Notes: generated from the letters alone by a model not told the origin. A stretch of DNA of 64,000 nt from Enterovibrio sp. JCM 19048 (GCA_001310415.1 BAXE01000015.1:52263-116262), one strand, 5' to 3'; shown: positions 31,730 through 42,105, numbered from the stretch's first letter. A program made the numbers and translations.

Positions 31730-32161
31730 ATGCCGCGAATTACCCGTTCTGCGCTGGTGCCGTATAGTGCAGAGCAGATGTTTAAACTTGTTAATGATGT
31801 GGAAGCCTACCCGGCGTTTTTACCGGGATGTGCCGGTTCACGTGTGCTGGAAGCGAGCGACAATTCGATGACGGCATCAGTGGATGTGTCCAAAGCCGGG
31901 ATCCGCAAAACCTTCACTACCCGCAACGAGCTAGTGAAAGGGGAAGCCATTAAGATGGAATTGGTCGACGGCCCGTTCCGCAAACTGGTGGGCGGCTGGC
32001 ATTTTACCTCGCTGGATGTGGATGCCTGCAAAATCGAGCTGAATCTGGATTTTGAGTTCACTAATGGCTTGGTGGAGATGGCATTCGGCAAAATTTTTAA
32101 CGAGTTGGCCATGAACATGGTGAAGGCGTTTACCCAAAGGGCGAGAGAGATTTATGAGTGA
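31730..32161 (+). CDS. ratA: RatA, START-domain (coenzyme Q-binding/ribosome-associated) protein
   Basis: The 143-residue protein (MPRITRSALVPYSAEQMFKLVNDVEAYPAFLPGC) matches the RatA/Coq10 family throughout, including the LVDGPFRKLVGGWHF segment. In E. coli RatA was reported as a toxin that blocks ribosome subunit association. In related organisms the family binds ubiquinone or aids respiration, so the toxin label is uncertain. It overlaps ratB by 8 bases and is divergent from smpB, the standard gammaproteobacterial layout. Confidence 0.92.
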   Translation: MPRITRSALVPYSAEQMFKLVNDVEAYPAFLPGCAGSRVLEASDNSMTASVDVSKAGIRKTFTTRNELVKGEAIKMELVDGPFRKLVGGWHFTSLDVDACKIELNLDFEFTNGLVEMAFGKIFNELAMNMVKAFTQRAREIYE

Positions 32162-32504
32162 TGAAAAGCTGCTGCACGTTGAGGTGGTGTATGCCTTGCC
32201 GCAAGAGCAGCGCGTGTTCAAGGTGGTGGTAAAGCCTGATACCACGGTTGAGGCCATTATCCGCCAGTCTGGCATCTTGGATGCTTACCCTGAAATCGAT
32301 CTTGGCAGCAACAAAGTTGGTGTGTTCAGCCGCTTGGTGAAACTTGATGCCACTGTGTTTGATGGTGATCGTATTGAGATTTACCGCCCCTTAGTAGCTG
32401 ATCCAAAAGAAATCCGCCGCCGCCGTGCCGAGCGCATGAAGTCGGAAGGCAAATCTGATCCGGTAACCGGCGGGAAGGTGAACCCGCTGCGCAAAGGTGA
32501 GTAA
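32154..32504 (+). CDS. ratB: RnfH/RatB family ubiquitin-fold protein
   Basis: The 116-residue protein (MSDEKLLHVEVVYALPQEQRVF) carries the RnfH core DGDRIEIYRPLVADPKEIRRRRAE with a basic tail. It overlaps ratA by 8 bases. It was once proposed as the antitoxin of RatA, but that role is not supported by strong evidence. The fold is ubiquitin-like. Confidence 0.92.
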   Translation: MSDEKLLHVEVVYALPQEQRVFKVVVKPDTTVEAIIRQSGILDAYPEIDLGSNKVGVFSRLVKLDATVFDGDRIEIYRPLVADPKEIRRRRAERMKSEGKSDPVTGGKVNPLRKGE

Positions 32505-32539
32505 TTCCGCTTTCTAATTGCGGATAAGAATAAAAAAGA

Positions 32540-32567
32540 AAAGCGGTGGTCATTGGCCACCGCTTTT
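32540..32567. terminator. Bidirectional terminator between ratB and the M66 protease gene
   Basis: AAAGCGGTGG at 32540-32549 pairs with CCACCGCTTT at 32557-32566 with A and T tracts on both sides, in the gap between the convergent genes. Confidence 0.9.
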
Positions 32568-32574
32568 TGATGGA

Positions 32575-35500
32575 TTAAAGCTTCAGCCAGGCATCCTGCC
32601 AGTATGGTGAGCGACTCGGCTCATAGCTTGGGTTGCTGCACCAGCCTGAATTTGGCCACGGCTTACACTGGTAAAGCTTTTTGTTGTGCGCCCTGACAAT
32701 ATCCCCGGCCTGATAGGCAAAACCTGCCTCGTAATCTGGGTATTCACCTGGAACAGGAGGAGTAATGTCCGGCTCCTCGGTATCAGGTGCACCGCAGGTG
32801 GTGTCGTCTGTTTGTTTCCATACGCCCCATTCACCCGTGGTACCCGGCTCTTCACCTTTGGTCCACCAACCGGCCAGCCAGACGGAGCTTGGTGCGAAAC
32901 TTTATCACCGCCCACGTATGTTGCCTTTTTCTCCCAGTTGGCAATACAAACCGCACTTGCTTCCACGGTTACGATGCGTGTGACGGAGACTGTTTGCCCC
33001 TCACTGTCTGTTACGCTGTAGGTCAGCACGTAGTCGCCCGGTGTTTGGGTGTCCACGCTGCCTGAAACAACAATGCTGGCGGTAATGTCACCGTCTTCTG
33101 CATCAAATGCCTGAATGCCATCCAATGGATTGAATGCATCGCCCTGTTGCAGGGTAATGTGCTCTGCGCCTGTGAGAGTCGGCGCCTCGCCAAGCTCTGT
33201 GGTAACAACGCCTGCCTTCAGTTCGACGGTTGGCGCGGTAATGGCAGTGCTCGCCAGCAGCTGGTTATCACAGAAAAGTTCAGCGCGGTAAGGGATGAGC
33301 GCCGTTTCCACATTGACATGGAAGCGGTTCATCAGCCTTCCTTAAAGCGGCGGTTGTGCAGGTTGAACGTCTGAGTGCCGCCTTGTTGGGTAAGGACATT
33401 CAGCTGGCATGACGATGTCGTAAAGTTATCTGCATACACTGCACCGTAAGCGCCGTGCAGCGCAGGGTAGATGTAGCTTGGCAGTGAGTTGGTAGGATCG
33501 TAATAACCGACCAGAGTGGTGACAGCAATGCCCTGTTTCGTTGCAATACGTGGCACCGTTTTGTCGATGATATCTTTTTCCACTTCCATCCATTGGCCCG
33601 CTTCAAAACGGTAGGCGTACTTGGTGCCGTTGACCAGAAGCTGGGATTGATCGCCGAAGTAAATGTGGGAGTTGTAGCCTGCTGAGGAGCTGAATACCAC
33701 GACCTTGCCTTCGAAACTGCTGTCTGCAGGCAGGTAGAATTCACGCGCCCAATAGCCGTTTCCGGTGTTGATGCGCACCGCATCGGCGTCTTGGAACAGT
33801 TCGTGGAACTTGCGGCTGTCCGCGCCAAATTGGCTCAGGGTATTGTTGTCGCTGACAGTCACTATGTTGTAGGCCAAATCGTCCTTCACATTGTGCTGCC
33901 AAGGTTCCATACGCTGACTTTCCGGGTTCCATTTGCTGAAACCGGTTGGAGAGGCTGGGTCGAAATTGGCTTTGCTTCAAGGAAGTTCTGGAACACGTTC
34001 AGTTCATAAGGGGTGTGGAGCGTGTACTCGTTGCCTTTTGGATGAAGCGGCCAGCCGCCCGCCATGGTGCCTTTACCAAAACTGTGTCCGGAAAACGGCT
34101 CCGCGCATTGGCCTTCGTAGCACGTTGAGCCGTTGGTTCTGGCTTTGCTGATGTTAGGCAGGAATGTGTTGGTAAACAGATCCCAACCCCAGGTGGAATT
34201 GATGTTGGTAGAGCTGTTGTGCACTGAGCCTGCAAACCCACCCAGGTAGTGGGCTTCTGCGTGTGTGCCTGCGCCAAATTCATGGCCGACTTCGTGGCTG
34301 AACTCATTGCCGGTTGAGCTGACGACTGAAGCGACACCGGCATAAGAGCCGAGCAACCCGTGGTTGATAATGCCGTTGCTGTAATTGCCCCGTGAGTTAT
34401 TCACGGTCACCTGTGCGGCGAAGTAAGGTGCGCTGATGTTCCACTGCGAGCCGTTCATCACATCGGCGCTATGTACGCCGTAGTTGGCACTGTTGATACC
34501 GGCGGAAATCAGCTCGCGGGCAATGCGGTAGTGGGAATCACTGCCGTAGGCGTCGGCTTTACTTGGGTCGACATCGACCAGTAACCTGCCGTCCGGCAAC
34601 ATGATTTCTTCGAGATGGATCGGCGCGTAAGGGTTGACGATAAGCTTGCTGATTTGCAGGGACTGGAAGTAATCGCGGTGCAGGTTTTCATCATTCATAA
34701 AGCGGAATTCACCGCGTGGTTCGGTCAGCAGGCCAACATCTACCGTGTTCATGATAAGCGTCGTGTTTGCGCCAACTTTTATTCCTTCAACCACACCTTC
34801 CTGGTTGCCGTCATTGAACGTCAGGCTAAAGCCCGGTTCAACCGCTTCGGCAGGCAAAATGGCGGTGTAGGCTTTATCGCTGTATGCCAGTTTGCTGTAA
34901 TCAAGATCAGATTGGGCAACCCAGTCGCCACCGACATTGTTGTAGGTAATACGGTTGCCTGAGGAAAGTGTGTCGATGCCGTGAGTGTAATGAATGCGCG
35001 AGTTGTATCCGGCCTGCGAAGAGAAAGTAATGATCTTTCCATCAAGCTCTGCGCCTTCTGGCAACATAAAGTCGTAGGCAAAGTTACCGTTACTGGTTGC
35101 GATTTCTACCGTGTCATGTTCGATCAGCAGGGCTTTGAAAGCCGCCTTTCCTGATTCGTAGGCGATGGTGTCGATAGCCTGCTGTGAAGCAATACGGTGG
35201 GCGTAGCTGTCTGGCACAACAAGGTCCAGATCCACGTCAATTTGGCCTGTGAGTTTTGGCTGTGCAGAAGGCTGTCGCATGGTTGCCCGGTGCACTTCTT
35301 CACCCTCGCGGTTTTTTACCACGACAGAGATGTTTTTACCTACTAGCGCCTCACTGTCTTTTGGCTCGAAGATGACCAACGCTTTGCGCAAGGCAACAAG
35401 GTGCGGCTGGCGATCGCCTTCAATACCATGCACAGTCGGCACGATCACACTCTGCGCCATACTGACACTGGCGGCGAGAGTGCCCTGCGTATCCGACGGA

Positions 35501-35616
35501 AGCGATTTTTGGTTAAAAAAGACGGTTTGGGTGTTTTGCGTTTCTGCAAAGACTGCCTGAGTGCTCATGCCAGTAAGAAGGGCAGGGATCAGGCAAGCCA
35601 AAAGTTTCTTGCTCAT
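32575..35616 (-). CDS. Secreted M66 (StcE/TagA-like) metalloprotease with Ig-like and two chitin-binding modules (frameshifted)
   Basis: A signal peptide (MSKKLLACLIPALLTG...AVFA) leads into a long N-terminal region. The catalytic domain has FSHEVGHEFGAGTH, the zinc motif HExxHxxGxxH, then YLGGFAGSVHNSS, STWGWDL and GHSFGKGTMAGG, all M66 features of StcE and Vibrio TagA mucinases. Three frame changes (near 33960, 33335 and 32895), each fixed by about one G or C, connect it to an Ig-like repeat (FDAEDGDITASIVVSG...YVLTYSVTDSEGQ) and two CBM5/12-type modules (LAGWWTKGEEPGTTGEWG; WPNSGWCSNPSYEPS). The total is about 1013 residues, ending at 32575. The chitin-binding tail suggests attachment to chitinous surfaces or mucin-like glycans. 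Confidence 0.85.
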
Positions 35617-35844
35617 ATGCTGATTGTTGCTCTGGTTAATAGGAAGGGGCGGGAATATATAGAGGGATGAATAAGTTAGTGATCAAAACAAGCGGTTATT
35701 TGAACCAGTGCCTCAAATCAAAACGTTAAATTGGCAGCAGGGCACTGCAGTGACAATTTTTCGGCGATTTTTCGAGGAAATTCAAGCGATTGACTCTGTC
35801 AGGAAAGGAAGGCAAAACAAAATAAAATCCAGACAAAACAAAAA

Positions 35845-35872
35845 GGAAGTGCCATCTTGTTGGAGCGCTTCC
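35845..35872 (-). terminator. ppk2 terminator
   Basis: On the minus strand GGAAGCGC pairs with GCACTTCC (one G-U pair), followed by TTTTTGTTTTG, just after the ppk2 stop. Confidence 0.75.
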
Positions 35873-35889
35873 TCTGCCAGAGGCGGTTG

Positions 35890-36711
35890 TCAGCTGAGAT
35901 CTTCAGTCACATCCGGTACGAAGCTCTGGCTTTCCAACGGTACTCGTACATACCCTTCTTTGTTGATCTCCGGTAATTCGATAGGGTCATATTCAATCGC
36001 TTCGTAAGGAATACTTGCAAGCAGGTGTGAAATACAGTTCAGGCGCGCCCGCTTTTTATTGTCGGCTTCAACTACCCACCAGGGGGATTCTTTGGTGTCG
36101 GTAAAGGCAAACATCTTGTCTTTGGCTTCGCTGTATTCCACCCAGCGGCTGCGGGATTCCAAATCCATCGGGCTGAATTTCCAGCGTTTCATGGGGGTGG
36201 TGATGCGTTCGCTGAAGCGTTTTTCCTGTTCCTCGTCGGAAACTGAAAACCAGTACTTAAGCAAGATGATGCCAGAGCGTTGCAGCATGCGCTCGAACTC
36301 GGGACAGGTGCGCATAAACTCTTCGTACTGGTCATCGGTGCAAAAGCCCATGACCCGTTCTACACCGGCGCGGTTGTACCAGCTACGGTCAAACAGGACG
36401 ATTTCGCCTGCGGCTGGGAGGTGAGAAACATAGCGTTGGAAATACCATTGGGTGCGTTCACGTTCTGTGGGTTTATCCAGTGCGACAATGCGGCAAACGC
36501 GGGGGTTGAGCTTTTCGGTAATGCGTTTGATGACGCCGCCTTTCCCTGCGGCATCGCGCCCTTCAAACACCACCACCACTTTCAAGCCTTTCAGCTTCAC
36601 CCACTCCTGCAGTTTGACCAGCTCGGTTTGCAGTTCCGCAAGCTTGTTTTCGTAGGCTGATTTGGAGAGTTTTTTGGATTTTTTGTCTTTGGGCGTGTTG
36701 GAATCTGCCAT
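35890..36711 (-). CDS. ppk2: Polyphosphate kinase 2
   Basis: I choose MADSNTPKDKKSKKLSK at 36711 over the longer frame start at 36771 because homology begins nearby. The 273-residue protein contains the Walker A segment FEGRDAAGKGG, the lid region KPTERERTQWYFQRY, and the Walker B segment VLFDRSWYNRAGVERVMGF of class I PPK2. The enzyme uses polyphosphate to phosphorylate nucleoside diphosphates, or makes polyphosphate in reverse. The gene is intact. Upstream is cutC on the same strand with a gap of 95 bases. Confidence 0.9.
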   Translation of the reverse strand: MADSNTPKDKKSKKLSKSAYENKLAELQTELVKLQEWVKLKGLKVVVVFEGRDAAGKGGVIKRITEKLNPRVCRIVALDKPTERERTQWYFQRYVSHLPAAGEIVLFDRSWYNRAGVERVMGFCTDDQYEEFMRTCPEFERMLQRSGIILLKYWFSVSDEEQEKRFSERITTPMKRWKFSPMDLESRSRWVEYSEAKDKMFAFTDTKESPWWVVEADNKKRARLNCISHLLASIPYEAIEYDPIELPEINKEGYVRVPLESQSFVPDVTEDLS

Positions 36712-36806
36712 CGTACCGCTTCCTTTCGTTGGTCTTATTTTCACCGTAGAAAGTGAGGGGGATGTTTGCAATCCCCCTTTTGGAAAAGTGCGATACTGGC
36801 TGGTGG

Positions 36807-37542
36807 TCAGGCGCGGATGGCGGCAATGGTCTGGGCGATTGTCTCAGGGTTGGTAACAGTGATCGCGAAATCAGAGTCACCGCTGCATGGTGGCTTTCTC
36901 GTTGCGGTAGCTCATCAGGGAGTTGCGCACTGTTTTTCCTGAAAGGTGAATTTCGGTAACGCCGGTTTGTTCGATGATGCGTTTGGCATTGTCCGGCGAA
37001 ACACCTGCGCCCGGCATAATGCTGAGTTTGCCTTGGGTAAAAGTGACCATTTCTTTGAGGGTATCAATGCCTTCGTCAGCGCGTTTGGCAAGGCCGGAGG
37101 TGAGAACGCGCTCAACGCCATGGGACATTAAAAATTCCAGCGCATCGAATGGCGCTGAGCAATGGTCGATGGCGCGGTGGAAAGTCATCCCCATGCCGGA
37201 AGCGGCCTTCACCATGTCGGCCACGACAGTCTCATCGATTTTTCCGTCTGCTTTCAGCGCGCCGATCACCACACCGTTCAGGCCAGCCTGCTTGGCGGTA
37301 TGAATGTCAGCCAGCATGATTTCAACATCGTCACTGTTGTAGAGAAAATCCCCTTCGCGTGGTCGGATAATGCCGTAAACCGGAATGCCTGATATGCGCG
37401 TCGCCTGTTTCATGTAGCCAGCGCTGGCGGTTAACCCGCCTGTCGCCAGTGAACTGCAAAGCTCAATGCGCCCAGCGCCGGCTTTTTCGGCAATAGGAAG
37501 GGATTCAATACTATCAATACACACTTCGACCAACACAGACAT
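36807..37542 (-). CDS. cutC: CutC family protein (frameshifted at the end)
   Basis: The protein starts MSVLVEVCIDSIESLPIAEKAGAGRIELCSSLATGGLTAS, the CutC TIM-barrel N terminus. GIIRPREGDFLY, MTFHRAIDHC and IMPGAGVSPDN are conserved. The open frame stops at 36877. Allowing a short indel near 36880 continues GDSDFAITVTNPETIAQTIAAIRA to 36807, a normal CutC ending, about 245 residues. CutC was linked to copper homeostasis in E. coli, though the link has been disputed and the reaction is unknown. Confidence 0.88.
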
Positions 37543-37648
37543 ACAACTCTCCTTGCAAATGGGAGACTCATCATCAACGAGTTAGCGGTGGAATTGAAGC
37601 AGTGGGGGTGTAAAAGTTTGGTAAAAGTTGGGGGCAAAGAAAAGTGGT

Positions 37649-37965
37649 TCTGGGAAGAGCAGGTCCTAGGTCCTGGGAAGAGCAGGTGGAGCAGAAGCGA
37701 GAAAGAGCAGATAAGAGCAGGCAAGAGCAGGGTCTAGGGTCCTAGGTCCTAGGTCCTAGGAAGAGCAAGAGCAAGAGCAAGAAAGCGCAGGAAGGGCAGA
37801 AAAAGCAGGGACGAGATTTGAGATAAGAGAAGAAGCAGGAAAGCGAAGGTATAGATTAGAGCAATGCAAAAAAATGCGCTGAAAGTTGGGCGTGTCTGGA
37901 AATCAATTTAATGACCGAGAGTTTGCTTTTCCTAGGACCTCGTTCCCCAGGACCCAGGACCTATA
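37649..37965. repeat. Intergenic purine-rich repeat tract with CCTAGGT heptamers
   Basis: The ~600-base gap between the peroxiredoxin stop and the cutC start holds AAGAGCAGG-type repeats, three tandem AAGAGC units and CCTAGGT heptamers near 37740-37760. At 37931-37963 an inverted copy of the AGGTCCT/CCTGGG type occurs. The remaining bases show no gene. Confidence 0.8.
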
Positions 37966-38045
37966 AAGTCCCTTTGAAACTCAAAAGTACGGGCTTAATC
38001 AAGAGGTAGTGAGCCACCAAATCTCTGAGGCTCAAATACAAAAAG

Positions 38046-38063
38046 GGCCCGGTGGTCCGGGCC
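38046..38063 (-). terminator. Peroxiredoxin gene terminator
   Basis: GGCCCGG at 38046-38052 and CCGGGCC at 38057-38063 form a 7-bp GC stem with loop TGGT. On the minus strand it is followed by CUUUUU. Confidence 0.85.
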
Positions 38064-38141
38064 TCAATTTTATTTTTATAGCTGACTTTTGGCTTTACGC
38101 TTACGCGTTAGGGGGAAACTGCGCGAGCAGCTTGCCAAAAC

Positions 38142-38744
38142 TTACAGGTCTTCAGTGTGCTCAGACAGGTAAGCTGCAACGCCTTTAGGAGATGCGTCCA
38201 TACCTGCTTTACCTTTTTCCCACTGAGCTGGACATACTTCGCCGTGCTCTTGGTGGAAGTTCAGAGCGTCAACCATACGCAGCATCTCGTCGATGTTACG
38301 GCCCAGTGGCAGGTCGTTAACGACTTGGTGACGTACCAGACCGTCTTCGTCGATCAGGAAAGAACCACGGAAAGCAACGCCTGCTTCTGGGTGCTCAACG
38401 TCGTACGCTTTACAGATTTCGTGCTTAACGTCTGCTACCAGTGGGTACTTAACTTGGCCGATACCGCCGTTGTCCACTGGAGTGTTACGCCATGCGTTGT
38501 GAGAGAACTGAGAGTCGATTGAAACACCGATAACTTCTACACCTTTCTCTTGGAAATCAGCGTGACGCTTGTCGAATGCGATCAGCTCAGAAGGACATAC
38601 GAAGGTGAAGTCCAGTGGGTAGAAGAAAAGAACCGCTTTCTTACCTTTAGTGAACTCTTTCAGGTTGAAGTTTTCTACGATCTCACCATTGCCCAGAACT
38701 GCTGCTGCAGTAAAGTCTGGTGCTTGACGGCCTACTAGTACCAT
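38142..38744 (-). CDS. Typical 2-Cys peroxiredoxin (AhpC/Tsa, Prx2-like)
   Basis: The intact 200-residue enzyme has the peroxidatic cysteine in DFTFVCPSEL, the active-site PLDFTF context and the resolving cysteine in GEVCPAQW near the C terminus. It reduces H2O2 and organic peroxides in the cytoplasm. The GGIG and C-terminal helix elements suggest the overoxidation-sensitive type. The divergent OxyR-type regulator starts 129 bases upstream. The same pair occurs in vibrios as prx2/oxyR2 (V. vulnificus) and VC0731/VC0732 (V. cholerae), so peroxide-induced transcription by the neighbour is likely. Confidence 0.95.
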   Translation of the reverse strand: MVLVGRQAPDFTAAAVLGNGEIVENFNLKEFTKGKKAVLFFYPLDFTFVCPSELIAFDKRHADFQEKGVEVIGVSIDSQFSHNAWRNTPVDNGGIGQVKYPLVADVKHEICKAYDVEHPEAGVAFRGSFLIDEDGLVRHQVVNDLPLGRNIDEMLRMVDALNFHQEHGEVCPAQWEKGKAGMDASPKGVAAYLSEHTEDL

Positions 38745-38873
38745 TTCTCAGCTCCTAAAAATGTTTAATTATCAGGCTTAAACGCCTGATTCATCTATGA
38801 ACGGGACAAACTATAATGGAACTGCTAGATTGGAAAAAGCGGATTTAACAGATTAATACAATCGGAAAAATCG

Positions 38874-39769
38874 ATGACAAAATTCCCTTCTCTCAAACAA
38901 CTCCATTATTTGGTCACACTGTATGAAACCCGCCATTTTGGCGAGGCTGCCAAACAGTGTTTCGTTAGCCAGTCTACACTAAGTTCCGGCATACAGAACC
39001 TTGAAGAACTGATTGGATCTCAGCTTATTGAGCGCGATAACAAAACCTTGGTTTTTCCGCGATAGGCGAAGATGTGGTATCCCGCAGCCGGGAGATTCTG
39101 GCACGTAGTCAGGATCTGATGGAGCTGACGCAAGTCAGTGAAAAGCCGATGCAGGGCAACCTGCGGCTGGGCTGTATCCCCACCATTGCCCCCTTCCTGT
39201 TGTGTGATTTGGTGCAGGCGGTCAACCGGCAATATCCCGAACTGCATCTATTGCTGCGTGAAGACACCACCGCCAACCTGCTGACCGCACTGAAAAGCGG
39301 CGAGATGGATGTGCTGATCCTGGCATTGCCGGTTGAGATTGGTGGCATGCAAAGCCGTATTGTGGGTAAAGACGTTTTCAAAATGGTGCTCAATACCACG
39401 CAAGCCCAAAACGTCAATGTGCCTGTGAGATACGCCGATCTCCCTGATGAGTCAGTGTTTTTGTTGGAGCGGGAACACTGCCTGACCGATCACGCCGTGT
39501 CTGCCTGCCAGCTTACTTCATCGGAAAAGATAAACCCTTTCACAGCAACCAGTTTGCACACTCTGGTGCAGATGGTCGCGAATGGACTGGGCACTACCTT
39601 CCTGCCGCAAATGGCGATCAACCATGGGTTAATTGATAACCTGGACTTGGTTGTGGTTGAGCCGCCTGGCCGCGAAGCCTACCGGGAGATCGGTCTGGTC
39701 TGGCGTCCGACGTCGAGCCGTAAGGCGACATTTGAGCAGTTGGCCGATTTAGTGGAAACCCTGCTGTAA
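38874..39769 (+). CDS. oxyR2: OxyR-type peroxide-sensing LysR regulator, OxyR2-like (frameshifted)
   Basis: The N-terminal winged helix (LKQLHYLVTLYETRHFGEAAKQCFVSQSTLS) is OxyR-like. In the sensor domain, REHCLTDHAVSACQL has two cysteines separated by eight residues, as in E. coli OxyR C199/C208, so peroxide-driven disulfide sensing is expected. The residue two before the first cysteine is Glu rather than the Gly of E. coli OxyR, matching the high-sensitivity OxyR2 of V. vulnificus. A lost base near 39060 (restoring FxAIGEDVVSRS) splits the gene; repaired length is about 299 residues. It is divergent from its presumed target peroxiredoxin gene. Confidence 0.85.
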
Positions 39770-40463
39770 CTTAAAAACGCAGTGGGTGGGCTGGGGATTA
39801 TTCATTCTGTTTCGGCGTGACAACGCCTGAAAATGATGAAATTTCCCCAGTTTTTTCAATATGCTTTAGTACTTTTTGGTATTCGCAATAACTTTGGTCG
39901 AATCATCCTCTTATTCCCCTCTTTTTAGATTTTAATTTTTGTTTACAATTTTGTAACCAATATGCATTCCTGAAATTAAATTCTGTCGGAATGCCGACAT
40001 TTTTTTATCAATTATTAATCACTTAATCTGCATAACTGTTTCTCTGTCACAAAATCAAATGATGTTATCTTTTTGTAATAAAAAGATTTTCTGCACAAAT
40101 TCCATACAGGTGCTACGTTTAAAACATGCCGTACAAATATTCGGTGTGTTAGTTGTTTGTGTAATTTAATTTCGTAAGTGGTTACAAAAATCACTCCAAA
40201 GGATGAAAAGGTCACAAACCGTATAACCCTCTAAGATTCGTTTTAATTTAGTGTTTTGAGTTAAAACTCTATATTTTTTAAATTATTGAAATATATACAA
40301 ATATAAGAATTAATACTTAAGTCTAACCTTGGCTTAGGTGTTGACGCACAAAAAGAAATACGCCAGCTTAATGGGGTGTTTCGGCGATGTGAATGTATTC
40401 GAAGCAGTAAGGGATTATTGAGTACCGTTGTGATTTAGTTACAAATGGAAATGGAGGCCTTTT
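39770..40463. other. AT-rich ~690-base leader region upstream of aceB
   Basis: From about 39840 to 40340 the sequence is strikingly AT-rich compared with the flanking genes and holds no convincing gene. It should contain the oxyR2 terminator and the aceBA promoter, probably with multiple control sites. A TGTGA-N6 half-site at 40429 is too imperfect to call as CRP. Confidence 0.5.
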
Positions 40464-42071
40464 ATGGGATCACAAGCACAACACGCTTTTAAGGAGTTAT
40501 CGTTCGTTCCGCCGATCACTGAGAAAGAATCTGATGTGCTAACTGATGATGCGCTGGCGTTTATTCATCAATTGGCAACGCGATTTGCACACCGTGTGCC
40601 TGAACTGTTGGCGGCTCGAGAAGCGAGACAAGCCAAATTTGATGCCGGTGCCTTGCCTGACTTTCTCTCTGAAACGGCTGATATCCGTGAAGGGGATTGG
40701 ACAATCCGGGGCATTCCCGCTGATCTTCAGGATCGCCGCCTCGAAATCACTGGCCCGCCTGAGCGAAAAATGGTTATCAATGCCCTGAACGCCAACGTGA
40801 AAGTGTTCATGGCAGACTTCGAAGATTCATTCTCTCCGGTTTGGGGGTCTGTGCTGCAAGGCCAGCGCAATCTCACCGACGCCATTGCGCGTACGATTTC
40901 CTACGAAAACCCCGGCAACGGAAAAAAATACGCGTTGAATGATGACCCCGCGGTTTTGATTTGCCGTGTCCGTGGCCTGCACCTGAAAGAAAAGCATGTC
41001 CTGCTGGATGGCAAGCCTATTCCCGGTGCTCTTTTTGATTTCGGGCTTTATTTCTACCGCAACTACAAAGCGCTGCTGACGAGTGGCTCTGGCCCGTATT
41101 TCTATCTGCCGAAGCTGCAGGCGCACCAGGAAGCGGCGTGGTGGAATGACGTGTTCTGTTTTGCCGAAGACGAATTCGGGCTGGATCGCGGCACTATCAA
41201 GGCGACGGTGCTGATTGAAACGCTGCCTGCTGTGTTCGAGATGAACGAAATCCTTCATGCGCTGAAAGACCACATTGTGGCGCTTAACTGTGGCCGCTGG
41301 GATTACATCTTCAGCTACATCAAAACCTTCCGTAATCATCCTGACCGTGTGTTGCCAGACCGCCAGGTCGTGACCATGGAAAAACCTTTCCTCAACGCTT
41401 ACTCACGCCTGTTGGTGAAAACCTGTCACCGCCGCGGCGCGATGGCGATGGGGGGCATGGCAGCATTTATCCCGTCGAAAGACCCAGAGAAAAATGCCTG
41501 GGTGCTGGAGAAAATCAACGCGGATAAATCGCTGGAAGCCAAAAACGGCCACGACGGCACCTGGGTTGCACACCCTGGTTTGGCTGATACCGCGAAAGCC
41601 GTCTTCGATGCCGCATTGGGTGAGCGTAAAAACCAGCTGGATGTAATGCGTGAACACGATGCGCCGATCACTGCCAAGGAGCTGACTGAGCCTTGCGACG
41701 GTGACCGCACTGAAGATGGTATGCGTCACAACATCCGGGTGGCGGTGCAATACATTGAAGCCTGGATCTCGGGCAACGGCTGTGTGCCTATCTATGGCCT
41801 GATGGAAGATGCGGCGACGGCGGAAATCTCCCGCGCCTCTATCTGGCAGTGGATCAAACACCAGAAATCACTCAGCAACGGCAAGACCGTGACCGCCGAT
41901 TTCTTCCGCGCATGTCTCGCAGAGGAAATGGAGGTGCTGAAACAGGAACTTGGGGAAGACGTATTCAACGCAGGTAAATACCAGCAGGCGGCCAGTTTGA
42001 TGGAGCAACTGACCACCAGTGACGAGCTGGCAGATTTCCTGACGTTATCCGGATACGAATTGCTGGACTAA
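40464..42071 (+). CDS. aceB: Malate synthase A
   Basis: The intact 535-residue protein has malate synthase A signatures: FMADFEDSFSPVW, GALFDFGLYFYRN, LIETLPAVFEMNEIL, GRWDYIFSYIKT and the CVPIYGLMEDAATAEISRASIWQWI segment. It condenses glyoxylate with acetyl-CoA to malate, the second glyoxylate-shunt reaction, and acts in the cytoplasm. GGAGGCC precedes the ATG. aceA follows 34 bases later, forming the aceBA operon for growth on acetate or fatty acids. The same order is found in V. cholerae (VC0734, VC0736). Confidence 0.97.
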   Translation: MGSQAQHAFKELSFVPPITEKESDVLTDDALAFIHQLATRFAHRVPELLAAREARQAKFDAGALPDFLSETADIREGDWTIRGIPADLQDRRLEITGPPERKMVINALNANVKVFMADFEDSFSPVWGSVLQGQRNLTDAIARTISYENPGNGKKYALNDDPAVLICRVRGLHLKEKHVLLDGKPIPGALFDFGLYFYRNYKALLTSGSGPYFYLPKLQAHQEAAWWNDVFCFAEDEFGLDRGTIKATVLIETLPAVFEMNEILHALKDHIVALNCGRWDYIFSYIKTFRNHPDRVLPDRQVVTMEKPFLNAYSRLLVKTCHRRGAMAMGGMAAFIPSKDPEKNAWVLEKINADKSLEAKNGHDGTWVAHPGLADTAKAVFDAALGERKNQLDVMREHDAPITAKELTEPCDGDRTEDGMRHNIRVAVQYIEAWISGNGCVPIYGLMEDAATAEISRASIWQWIKHQKSLSNGKTVTADFFRACLAEEMEVLKQELGEDVFNAGKYQQAASLMEQLTTSDELADFLTLSGYELLD

Positions 42072-42105
42072 TCAACATACTTGAACATTGAGAGAGGGAA
42101 GCACA

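Noticed and set aside
38791..38815. OxyR operator in the peroxiredoxin/oxyR2 gap
   Set aside because: Two CTAT elements are present but are 16 bases apart, not the 22 expected from the OxyR motif, and the matching ATAG halves are missing.
40015..40215. 66-codon minus-strand frame in the AT-rich region before aceB
   Set aside because: There is no convincing ribosome site, a random-like composition and no recognisable motif.
40429..40444. CRP-like site (TGTGA, six bases, TACAA) before aceB
   Set aside because: The second half-site does not fit TCACA and the position is too close to the start codon for activation.
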